This document shows positions 35,346-44,433 of a stretch of DNA of 64,000 nucleotides, piece after piece; the first letter of the stretch is position 1, and the number at the start of each line of letters is the position of its first letter. The notes beneath the pieces are model-generated. The model had not been told where the DNA came from. It did not search any database and worked only from the letters and a program-made list of their open reading frames with translations. Source of the stretch: Ferruginibacter sp. (GTDB lineage Bacteria > Bacteroidota > Bacteroidia > Chitinophagales > Chitinophagaceae); the NCBI GenBank assembly GCA_019638525.1, contig JAHBTO010000002.1, forward strand, positions 372,001-436,000. The letters are read 5' to 3'. Position numbers and translations under genes: made by a program.

Positions 35346-36140
35346 ATGAAAAATAAGATAGCAGTTATTGGCGGCGGCAATTTAGGGTCGGCCATTGCCG
35401 AAGGATTGATAAAAAGTAAATTCTGTAAAGCAGAAGACATCCATATTACAAAACGAAATACAGCTACACTAAAATCCTTGCAGGCAAAAGGGGTTAAAAT
35501 TGGTTTGGATAATGCAGCGGCTGTAAAACAAAGCCAATTGGTAATACTTGCCGTAAAACCCTACCAGGTTTCGGAAGTGCTGAACAGTTTTAAAAAAGAA
35601 CTCACCGGCAACCATATCCTTGTTTCGGTTGTTACTGGTGTGCTGATAAAAGATATTGAAGAAATCATCAGGAAGAAACTTCCCCTGTTCAGGGCTATGC
35701 CCAATACGGCTATCGCAATACAGGAAAGTATGACCTGCATAAGTTTTAATAACGCCAGCGAAAAACAAATTGATTATATAAAAGGTTTGTTTTCTGTTTT
35801 AGGTAAGGTGGCCATTATAAACGAAAGCCTGATGGATGCTGCAACCGTGTTGGGCGCCTGTGGTACCGCTTATGCCATGCGATACATAAGGGCCAATATA
35901 CAAGGCGGTATTGAAATTGGTTTTGATGCCGTTACTGCAAACCTGATTGCAGCACAAACTGTAAAAGGCGCCGCACAATTGCTGATGGATAAGGGCACAC
36001 ATCCCGAACAGGAAATTGATAAAGTAACCACTCCCAAAGGCTGTACCATTGCCGGGTTAAATGAAATGGAGCATCGTGGGTTCAGTTCATCGCTTATAAA
36101 AGGCATAGCAACCAGTTATAATAAGATTGTAAAAGGTTAA
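35346..36140 (+). CDS. proC: Pyrroline-5-carboxylate reductase
   Basis: A 264-residue enzyme that reduces 1-pyrroline-5-carboxylate to proline with NAD(P)H. It starts with the Rossmann motif IAVIGGGNLGSAIAEGL, followed by AVKPYQVSEVL and RAMPNTAIAIQESMT. The C-terminal dimer domain has GACGTAYAMRYI and the substrate loop VTTPKGCTIAGLNEMEHRGF. It is the last gene of the purL-hldD-proC run, and its stop codon lies inside a hairpin that may end the transcript. Confidence 0.96.
   Translation: MKNKIAVIGGGNLGSAIAEGLIKSKFCKAEDIHITKRNTATLKSLQAKGVKIGLDNAAAVKQSQLVILAVKPYQVSEVLNSFKKELTGNHILVSVVTGVLIKDIEEIIRKKLPLFRAMPNTAIAIQESMTCISFNNASEKQIDYIKGLFSVLGKVAIINESLMDAATVLGACGTAYAMRYIRANIQGGIEIGFDAVTANLIAAQTVKGAAQLLMDKGTHPEQEIDKVTTPKGCTIAGLNEMEHRGFSSSLIKGIATSYNKIVKG

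Positions 36141-36157
<17 letters not shown>
36123..36157 (+). terminator. Hairpin spanning the proC stop codon
   Basis: AAGATTGTAAAA (36123-36134) pairs perfectly with TTTTACAATCTT (36146-36157), and the loop holds the proC TAA. No T run follows, so it may be a rho-independent variant or an mRNA-end stabiliser. Confidence 0.45.
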
Positions 36158-38147
<1,990 letters not shown>

Positions 38148-38150
38148 GCT

Positions 38151-38687
38151 ATGCGTAAACTTTCTATGGATGAACTTAACCGCAAGTCGGTTGAAGAATT
38201 TAAAAGTTCGAAAAAAACACCTGTAATTGCTGTTTTGGAAAACATCCGTAGCGCTTACAATGTTGGCAGTGTTTTTCGTACTGCCGATGCATTTTTACTG
38301 CAAGCCATTTATATTACCGGCTACACCTGCACACCTCCACATAAAGAAATAAAAAAAACAGCGCTTGGCGCTGAGGGCACAGTTGAATGGAAACATTTTG
38401 CCAATGCAACAGAAGCTATCAAATTGTTAAAAGAAAACGGGTTTACCGTGTATGCAATTGAACAGGCGATGAACAGTCAACAACTTCAAACCTTACAAAT
38501 AAAAAATAATGAAAAGATTGCTGTTATTTTCGGCAATGAAGTTACCGGTGTGGAGCAGGATACTATTTTACAATGCGATGGATGTATTGAAATACCACAA
38601 CAGGGCATGAAACATTCGCTGAACATTGCCACCGCAGCAGGAATTGTGCTTTGGGAAATAGTTAGGAAGATAATGTATAATGGATAA
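38151..38687 (+). CDS. TrmH/SpoU family RNA methyltransferase
   Basis: A 178-residue SPOUT-class enzyme that would methylate a ribose 2'-OH in tRNA or rRNA with S-adenosylmethionine. Motifs are NIRSAYNVGSVFRTADAF (motif 1), VIFGNEVTGV (motif 2) and IEIPQQGMKHSLNIATAAGIVLWEI (motif 3), which form the trefoil-knot cofactor site. The target nucleotide cannot be assigned. It is the second gene of the pyrG transcript, and its last codons run into a long heptamer-phase repeat array. Confidence 0.92.
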   Translation: MRKLSMDELNRKSVEEFKSSKKTPVIAVLENIRSAYNVGSVFRTADAFLLQAIYITGYTCTPPHKEIKKTALGAEGTVEWKHFANATEAIKLLKENGFTVYAIEQAMNSQQLQTLQIKNNEKIAVIFGNEVTGVEQDTILQCDGCIEIPQQGMKHSLNIATAAGIVLWEIVRKIMYNG

Positions 38688-38841
38688 TGTAGAATGTAGA
38701 ATTATGAATGATGAATGTTGGATGTATAGTTATGAGTTATGAATTTTATTTTTTGATTTTTGACTTTTAAATTATGAACTTTATTTTTTGATTTTTGAAT
38801 TTTGAATTTTGAATTATACATTATCAATTATAAATTATACC
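38674..38841. repeat. Heptamer-phase array, T-rich (24 units)
   Basis: Twenty-four successive 7-base units keep phase across the trmH end and the whole gap to the UbiA gene. They form blocks of related units: TGTAGAA twice in a row; TTATGAG/TTATGAA; TTTTATT, TTTTGAT, TTTTGAC; then TTTTGAT and TTTTGAA three times in a row; then TTATACA, TTATCAA, TTATAAA, TTATACC. A common pattern is T-T/G-N-T-G/A-A-N. The TrmH stop codon lies in the second unit. Confidence 0.75.
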
Positions 38842-38851
38842 TCTGTTTACA

Positions 38852-39769
38852 ATAAAAAAATATCTGTCGCTTGTAAAATTCTCTCACACAATTTTTGCAA
38901 TGCCATTTGCATTAATTGGTTTTTTTGTGGGTATTAATGACTTAAGCCGTATTCCTCATGTTAAAGTCTTTGAACCCCGGAACTTATCTTTAGCTCAAAA
39001 GACAAAAATATTTTTCATGGGCAATACCTGGATTTTCATTTTGGTTATCTTATGTATGGTATTTGCCCGTTCTGCCGCAATGGCCTTTAACCGCTGGTTA
39101 GATAAAAGCTTTGATGCAAAAAATCCACGTACAGCCATCAGGGAAATTCCGGCAGGAATTATCAAATCAAACAATGCTTTGTGGTTTGTAATCATCAATA
39201 GCGCCCTCTTCATCATCTGTACTTACTTTATAAACAGCATTTGTTTTTACTTATCGCCAGTTGCCCTTTTTGTAGTGTTGTTTTACAGTTATACAAAACG
39301 TTTTACTGCATTATGCCACCTTGTATTAGGCTTAGGATTAAGCCTGGCGCCAATTGGCGCTTATCTTTCTGTTACAGGTCAATTTGCATTGTTGCCGGTT
39401 TTATTTTCATTTACCGTTTTATTCTGGGTTAGTGGTTTTGATATTATTTATGCATTGCAGGATGAAGAGTTCGACAAAGAAAATCAACTACACTCTATAC
39501 CAGCAATATTGGGTAAGCCTAAAGCATTAATGGTTTCAAATATACTGCACATAATTTCTGCAGTTTGTGTAGTTATTGCAGGTTATTATGGTGGCTTTGG
39601 TTATATGTACTGGGCCGGTGTAATTTTCTTTATTGCTTTATTAACCTATCAGCATTTATTGGTAAAACCCAACGACCTCAGCAAAGTTGATAAAGCATTT
39701 TTTACCACTAATGGTATCGCTTCGGTTGTTTTTGCCATCTTTGTGATATTGGATCTTTTTATAAACTAG
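38852..39769 (+). CDS. UbiA family prenyltransferase with no ATG at its conserved start
   Basis: An integral membrane prenyltransferase of about 305 residues and eight to nine helices. The Asp-rich motifs are FNRWLDKSFDAKNPRT (NxxxDxxxD type) and the second site DIIYALQDEEFD. It resembles the UbiA/MenA group that attaches a prenyl chain to an aromatic acid. The first ATG (38900) lies inside a conserved stretch, YLSLVKFSHTIFAMPFALIGF. The frame is open only back to a TAA at 38831, and the codon where a start is expected is ATA (38852); ATT 38834, ATA 38837 and CTG 38843 are alternatives. The start given is therefore an inference. Confidence 0.82.
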   Translation: MKKYLSLVKFSHTIFAMPFALIGFFVGINDLSRIPHVKVFEPRNLSLAQKTKIFFMGNTWIFILVILCMVFARSAAMAFNRWLDKSFDAKNPRTAIREIPAGIIKSNNALWFVIINSALFIICTYFINSICFYLSPVALFVVLFYSYTKRFTALCHLVLGLGLSLAPIGAYLSVTGQFALLPVLFSFTVLFWVSGFDIIYALQDEEFDKENQLHSIPAILGKPKALMVSNILHIISAVCVVIAGYYGGFGYMYWAGVIFFIALLTYQHLLVKPNDLSKVDKAFFTTNGIASVVFAIFVILDLFIN

Positions 39770-39781
39770 GAACCAATGATT

Positions 39782-39816
39782 AAAAGTTAAAAATCAAAAG
39801 TAAAAAAGTAAAAATA
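39782..39816. repeat. Heptamer-phase array, A-rich arm after the UbiA gene (5 units)
   Basis: AAAAGTT, AAAAATC, AAAAGTA, AAAAAGT, AAAAATA run in unbroken 7-base phase 12 bases after the UbiA stop. Weaker units (TAATAAA, TATTTAA, TTTTGAA, GTTTTAC) keep the phase to about 39851. It is the opposite-strand counterpart of the T-rich array before UbiA. Confidence 0.55.
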
Positions 39817-39834
39817 CAGGTGATAATAAATATT

Positions 39835-39842
39835 TAATTTTG
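39835..39842 (+). promoter_or_regulatory. Possible ruvX -7 box TAATTTTG
   Basis: Matches TAnnTTTG 23 bases before the ruvX ATG. It overlaps low-complexity heptamer sequence, so the match may be fortuitous. Confidence 0.35.
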
Positions 39843-39865
39843 AAGTTTTACTTTCCCCATTCAAT

Positions 39866-40279
39866 ATGGCACGAATACTTGCAATAGATTATGGCGGCAA
39901 ACGTACCGGGCTTGCAGTAACCGATCCGTTGCAAATTATAGCAACAGGATTAGAAACGATTGAAAGCGCCACAGTGATAAACTGGCTAAAAAATTATTTG
40001 CAAAAGGAAGAAGTGGAACTCATCATCATCGGCCTACCCAAAAACTGGGATGAATCTGTTACACATGCTACGCCATTGGTTGAAGCCGCCATCAAGAAAA
40101 TCAGGAAAGAGTTTCCGAATATACCTTTAAAAACTGTTGATGAACGTTATACTTCAAAATTGGCCAAAGATGCTATGATGGAAATGGGCATGAAAAAAAA
40201 AGACCGCAGGGATAAAAAAAATGTAGATGTAATAGCAGCTACCATCATGTTACAAGAATACCTTCAATTTGGAAAGTAA
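39866..40279 (+). CDS. ruvX: Putative Holliday junction resolvase RuvX (YqgF)
   Basis: A 137-residue RNase H-fold nuclease. The catalytic Asp is in LAIDYGGKRTGLAVTDP, the middle strand is ELIIIGLPKNWDES, and the late acidic motif is KTVDERYTSKLA with DVIAATIMLQEYL. The family acts in Holliday junction resolution and in 16S pre-rRNA 5'-end processing; in E. coli it is essential for the latter. The peptide deformylase gene follows after 78 bases with its own promoter box. Confidence 0.93.
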   Translation: MARILAIDYGGKRTGLAVTDPLQIIATGLETIESATVINWLKNYLQKEEVELIIIGLPKNWDESVTHATPLVEAAIKKIRKEFPNIPLKTVDERYTSKLAKDAMMEMGMKKKDRRDKKNVDVIAATIMLQEYLQFGK

Positions 40280-40315
40280 AGCAAACACCTGCCTCAAAAA
40301 ATAATTTAATTAAAC

Positions 40316-40323
40316 TACATTTG
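40316..40323 (+). promoter_or_regulatory. def promoter -7 box TACATTTG
   Basis: An exact TAnnTTTG match 34 bases upstream of the def ATG. Confidence 0.45.
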
Positions 40324-40357
40324 CAGCAATTGGTATAAATAAAACGAAAATATTTTA

Positions 40358-40936
40358 ATGATACTTCCAATAGTAGCATACGGCGCCCCGGTTTTACGCA
40401 AAGTTTGCGATGAGATATCACCTGATTACCCCGAACTGGATAAGTTAATAGCTGATATGTGGGAAACCATGTATGGCAGCAATGGTGTTGGTTTAGCGGC
40501 TCCACAGGTAAATATTCCAATTCGTTTGTTTGTAATGGACAGTAAACAGATTTTTGAAAACCAGGATGAAGATGAAAAAGATGAGTACCCCGATGCCCCC
40601 GGGTATAAAGGCGTATTCATTAATGCACATGTGGTTGCATTAAATGGTAAAGAGTGGTCGTACAACGAAGGATGCCTTAGCATTCCTAAAATAAGGGAAG
40701 ACGTAAACAGAAATGAAGAAGTAACTATTGAATTTGAAGATGAAAATTTTGAAACACATATCAAAACATTCAATGGCATATCGGCCAGGATAATATTGCA
40801 CGAATACGACCATATTGAAGGTAAATTATTTATCGACTATATTAAGCCCTTAAAGCGAAAGCTGATGAAACGGAAACTGGATGATATAACCAAAGGGAAA
40901 ATTAAGGTTGATTACAGGATGCTTTTCCCTAAATAA
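40358..40936 (+). CDS. def: Peptide deformylase
   Basis: A 192-residue metallohydrolase that removes the formyl group from nascent protein N-termini. All three motifs are present: GVGLAAPQV, EGCLSIP (Cys metal ligand) and HEYDHIEG (two His ligands and catalytic Glu). The C-terminal helix (LKRKLMKRKLDDITKGKIKVDYRM) is typical of the Bacteroidota form, and an acidic insert (about residues 70-85, NQDEDEKDEYPDAPG) lies between motifs 1 and 2. It is an essential housekeeping enzyme. Confidence 0.97.
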   Translation: MILPIVAYGAPVLRKVCDEISPDYPELDKLIADMWETMYGSNGVGLAAPQVNIPIRLFVMDSKQIFENQDEDEKDEYPDAPGYKGVFINAHVVALNGKEWSYNEGCLSIPKIREDVNRNEEVTIEFEDENFETHIKTFNGISARIILHEYDHIEGKLFIDYIKPLKRKLMKRKLDDITKGKIKVDYRMLFPK

Positions 40937-40963
40937 CTATCAACATTTACATAATTGGTATAG

Positions 40964-40971
40964 TAACTTTG
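40964..40971 (+). promoter_or_regulatory. Promoter -7 box TAACTTTG, five bases from an ATG
   Basis: An exact TAnnTTTG match followed by CTGTT and the ATG at 40977. The distance suggests a leaderless mRNA. Confidence 0.45.
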
Positions 40972-40976
40972 CTGTT

Positions 40977-41906
40977 ATGAAATTTAAAATTGTAACAGCA
41001 TTTTTTTGTATCTGCTTATACTATATATGCCCGGCACAGTTGGCTGGCGACAGTACTGTTACAGTAGGTAAAAAAATTATCACGCTTAGCGAAGTGGTGG
41101 TAAACAACAAATTGAATGTGCCTGCATTTATTGAAAAAATAAAAAACGACACATCATTTTATAAAGCTTTCCGTAACCTTCGTATACTGGGTTTTACAGC
41201 TATCAACGATATACGCATGAACAATGCCGATGGTAAGCCCAAAGCCAGTTTACACAGCACTACCAAGCAAATAAGGCGAAACAATTGCCGTACCATGCAA
41301 ATTTTACAAGAGCAGGTTACCGGCGATATGTACGATGAAAATCATCAATTCAATTATTATACGGCACAAATGTATGCATCGCTTTTTTTTAGTAAAGACA
41401 GCGTTTGCGGAGAGAATAATATTGTAAACGGCACCACATTCAGCACAAAAGGCAAAAGCGGATTAGAAAAAAATAAAGAACAATTAAAAATGTTGTTTTT
41501 TAACCCTGGTAAACGTATCAATGGTTTACCCTTTATGAGTAATAAAACTGAAATTTATACAGATGAAATGGCAGATAAGTACGACATGGCTATTGATTTT
41601 GCCATTCATAATAAAACCAATTGCTATGTATTTACTCAAAAAGTAAAACCACAGAGTAAGGATGATGTAGTAATTGACGAGATGATAACCTGGTTTAATG
41701 ATAAAACTTTTGAAGTAGTAGCCCGTACATACTCACTCAGTTATAGTGCAGCGGTATACAACTTTAAAGTAACTATGGAAGTTGAAATGACCCATTATGG
41801 CGAATACTTAGTGCCGGCATTAATACGTTATGTAGGCAACTGGAAAGTTATCTTTAAAAAACGTGAACGTGGCGTTTTTACCGCAACCCTTTTTGATTTT
41901 AATTAA
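40977..41906 (+). CDS. Exported protein of unknown function
   Basis: A 309-residue protein with a signal peptide ending near CPAQ (about residue 20). The start at 40977 is chosen because the hydrophobic signal begins there and a -7 box sits just upstream; an ATG 23 codons earlier would overlap the def gene. After the signal comes VGKKIITLSEVVVNNKLNVPAFIEKIKNDTSFYKAFRNLR, a pattern I associate with Bacteroidota surface proteins that follow a CarboxypepD_reg-like domain, here without that domain. The rest is beta-rich. No catalytic motif is recognised. A transglutaminase-like exported protein follows. Confidence 0.7.
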   Translation: MKFKIVTAFFCICLYYICPAQLAGDSTVTVGKKIITLSEVVVNNKLNVPAFIEKIKNDTSFYKAFRNLRILGFTAINDIRMNNADGKPKASLHSTTKQIRRNNCRTMQILQEQVTGDMYDENHQFNYYTAQMYASLFFSKDSVCGENNIVNGTTFSTKGKSGLEKNKEQLKMLFFNPGKRINGLPFMSNKTEIYTDEMADKYDMAIDFAIHNKTNCYVFTQKVKPQSKDDVVIDEMITWFNDKTFEVVARTYSLSYSAAVYNFKVTMEVEMTHYGEYLVPALIRYVGNWKVIFKKRERGVFTATLFDFN

Positions 41907-41950
41907 TATGGTTTGCAGTTTTTTAACTTTTAGATGCTTACATTTAAGTT

Positions 41951-42919
41951 ATGAAAATACTTATCCGAAAATTTTGTACGGTTTTATTAGTACTCTCCGT
42001 ATCTAATGTATCGGCCCAAACATACAAACTAGATTTTAAAGCGATAGACAAATACGTAAAATCATTAGGCTCGCTGGATAGTATGAATGTAGGTACTATC
42101 AGCGCTATATTGAGTAAAAAATACAACAACAAAATTGATAAAGCCTATGCATTTTATTACTGGATAGCAAATAATATCACTTACGATGTTAAAGCGGCAA
42201 GGGCTAATAATACATCTAAAAATTCACCTATAGAAGTATTGTTTTACCGCAAAGCTGTTGGTATTGGCTTTGCATCTCTTTTCCAGGATATGTGCAGTAA
42301 TGCAAATATACGATGCCTTACAGTTGATGGATATATAAAAAATAATGTGGACGAGATTGGTGAAAAAGTTAATGATATCAACCATAGTTGGGCGGTGGTG
42401 CAATTGGGCGAAAGCCCCGATACCTGGTACTATGTTGACCCGGCTATGGGAAGTGGTTATACTGATGCAGACATGAAAACTTTTACTCCTGCATATACCG
42501 ATGCTTATTTTTTTACTGACAAGGAAACTTTTAACCTACAACATTTTCCTGATAATACCGCCTGGAAACTAGGCTCGGGGCCTAAAAGTAAAAAAGGGTT
42601 TTTTAATTTACCGGTATTTAAACATGCTGCTATTGAAATGGGAGTTAAAAAAATTTCGCCCGATGAAGGATATTTAAAAGTTAAAGCAAATAAATCTGTA
42701 GATTTTACCATTACTTTAAACAACAATAATGATGTGGTAATTTCAAAAGTAGAAATTGGTACCGGAGTAAGAAAAAAATATAAAACAAAGGCTGTAGAAT
42801 TTACTTATACCAAAGGCCTTTTAAGTTTTTCATACACGTTTGAAGAAGAAGATTCATACCCAATAAGTATTCTTGTTAACGGTAAACAATTTGCCCTATA
42901 CCAGGTTGATATAAACTAA
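41951..42919 (+). CDS. Exported transglutaminase-like protein lacking the catalytic Cys
   Basis: A 322-residue protein with a signal peptide ending SAQ (residue 23). Residues about 60-170 match the transglutaminase/KY peptidase core: KAYAFYYWIANNITYD, then FYRKAVGIGFASLFQDMC, NHSWAVVQL (His145) and WYYVDPAMG (Asp163). The nucleophile position, normally Cys in a GVC.GYA context, is Gly104 encoded by GGT at 42260, one base away from the Cys codon TGT. It is therefore probably an inactive, binding or scaffolding homologue. A beta-sandwich-like C-terminal domain follows from about residue 215. Confidence 0.82.
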   Translation: MKILIRKFCTVLLVLSVSNVSAQTYKLDFKAIDKYVKSLGSLDSMNVGTISAILSKKYNNKIDKAYAFYYWIANNITYDVKAARANNTSKNSPIEVLFYRKAVGIGFASLFQDMCSNANIRCLTVDGYIKNNVDEIGEKVNDINHSWAVVQLGESPDTWYYVDPAMGSGYTDADMKTFTPAYTDAYFFTDKETFNLQHFPDNTAWKLGSGPKSKKGFFNLPVFKHAAIEMGVKKISPDEGYLKVKANKSVDFTITLNNNNDVVISKVEIGTGVRKKYKTKAVEFTYTKGLLSFSYTFEEEDSYPISILVNGKQFALYQVDIN

Positions 42920-42950
42920 ATGGATTAACTTAATCTTGATTATATAAAAC

Positions 42951-42977
42951 AAAGCCTCCACAAAATGCAGAGGCTTT
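42951..42977. terminator. Bidirectional intrinsic terminator
   Basis: AAAGCCTC-N11-GAGGCTTT lies between two convergent genes, with A and T flanks on both sides, so it can end transcripts from either direction. Confidence 0.8.
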
Positions 42978-42998
42978 TTATAAAAAATCTTTTATCAA

Positions 42999-44270
42999 TT
43001 ATAATTTATCAATCTCGGCTTTCTTTGCTTCGTATTCACTTGCCTTTGCAGTATTACCTGCACTTTTATAAGCATGAGAAAGTATTTCACATGCCAGTTT
43101 GTAGTTAGTCTTGTCAGAAAACTTATATTCTTTTAATGCAGCAAGTTGCTTTACGGCTTCTTCTCCATAAGGTATGGCATCAAGTAAGGCTTGTTTACCT
43201 TGTGCTAACAATTCATTTTTACGTTTAACTTCTTCGGGCTTAGTGCCTTTAATCCTTGCAGCCATTTCCTGGTTTTCATAAGATGTGCTGTAATATAAAT
43301 TTGCCATCTGCAGGTTAGCTTCAATGGTTGATTTAATGGTAATTGCTTTTTTAAACAATTCAGGTATCTTATTTTTATATGCTTTAATATCTTTTCCTTT
43401 TGAATCTGCCGAATTGATGAACCTGTCTATTTCAACAGCATAGTTATAAAATACAAGATAGTTATCAGGTAACTGTTTGGTGAGTTCTTCATACTTATTC
43501 AACAGGGCTTCATTTTCCAAACCTTCGGTAGCATAATCTATCTCCAGGCTTTCCCAATATTGTTTATCAACCGGGTAAAATTTCTTTGCTGCCGCCAGGT
43601 ATTTATTAAACAGCTCCGAATTTTTCTCTTTTTTATATTTCTGAATCAGGTCGTCATAAGCGCCTGCATATTTTTCATCGCTCAAGCCGGCATCCGCAAT
43701 CTTTTTATAATAAACAAGCGCCTCGTCTTTATTTTTTAATTCATTTGCCAGCACAGCCAGGTTCCAAACTATATCTGTATCGTGAGCCGAAAATTTAAAT
43801 CCCTGGTAACCTGTCAGGTTTTTACTGTAAATATAATCATGTATATCAAGCGCTTTTTTAAACATGTTAAATGATTCCTGGAAATTTTTATTGTTGTATG
43901 TTTTGATGCCTAAATCATAAAAACCGTTATATGTGTTGTAAACCGTAACATTCGATTCTGCAGTAGTTAATGGTGCAGCGGCATCCAATTCTGCATATTT
44001 TTTTATTGCATCAAATGCACCCTGGTAAAGAGTTGAACTTTCTTCAATAGGCTTTGTAGCTTCTCTGCCAAGGCTGCTATATAATACAGCTTTATAATAC
44101 CATGCTTCGGCGTTTGCTGCATTTTTTTCAGTTGCCAGGTAACTATCCATTAATGGTTTTGCTTTGTCGTATTTCTGTAACAAAACCAGCTTCTTAATAT
44201 CACTAAAATTCTGGCTAAAACTGTTCATAGTCACTATAAACAGTGTCATTAATAAAAAATATTTCTTCAT
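42999..44270 (-). CDS. Exported tetratricopeptide-repeat protein
   Basis: A 423-residue periplasmic or surface protein with a signal peptide ending near SFSQ (residue 20). The rest is a series of helical pairs with TPR-like spacing: LLQKYDKAKPLMDSYLA, AEAWYYKAVLYSSLGREA, FQESFNMFKKALDIHDY, VWNLAVLANELKNKDEALVYYKKIADAGL and KLACEILSHAYKSAGNTAKASEYEAKKAEI. TPR proteins act in protein binding; no enzymatic domain is seen. The partner is unknown and no operon mate is adjacent. Confidence 0.85.
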   Translation of the reverse strand: MKKYFLLMTLFIVTMNSFSQNFSDIKKLVLLQKYDKAKPLMDSYLATEKNAANAEAWYYKAVLYSSLGREATKPIEESSTLYQGAFDAIKKYAELDAAAPLTTAESNVTVYNTYNGFYDLGIKTYNNKNFQESFNMFKKALDIHDYIYSKNLTGYQGFKFSAHDTDIVWNLAVLANELKNKDEALVYYKKIADAGLSDEKYAGAYDDLIQKYKKEKNSELFNKYLAAAKKFYPVDKQYWESLEIDYATEGLENEALLNKYEELTKQLPDNYLVFYNYAVEIDRFINSADSKGKDIKAYKNKIPELFKKAITIKSTIEANLQMANLYYSTSYENQEMAARIKGTKPEEVKRKNELLAQGKQALLDAIPYGEEAVKQLAALKEYKFSDKTNYKLACEILSHAYKSAGNTAKASEYEAKKAEIDKL

Positions 44271-44402
44271 TCTTTTTAAAATTTTTGTTTGTGTTATAAA
44301 GATATTGATTACAGATGTATTTTACCTGTTTTTTTCATAAATCATGCCAGTTTAAAATAAATAAAACATATAATAATTACTATTTACAAAGTTTGATAAA
44401 CT

Positions 44403-44417
44403 GCCGTAAATTACGGC
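44403..44417. promoter_or_regulatory. Palindrome GCCGTAA-A-TTACGGC upstream of dnaG
   Basis: A perfect 7+1+7 inverted repeat ending 16 bases before the dnaG start. A TAATTTTG box (44429-44436) lies between it and the gene, so the palindrome would fall in the -33 to -7 region and could be an operator. Confidence 0.4.
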
Positions 44418-44433
44418 TCTAATTATTATAATT

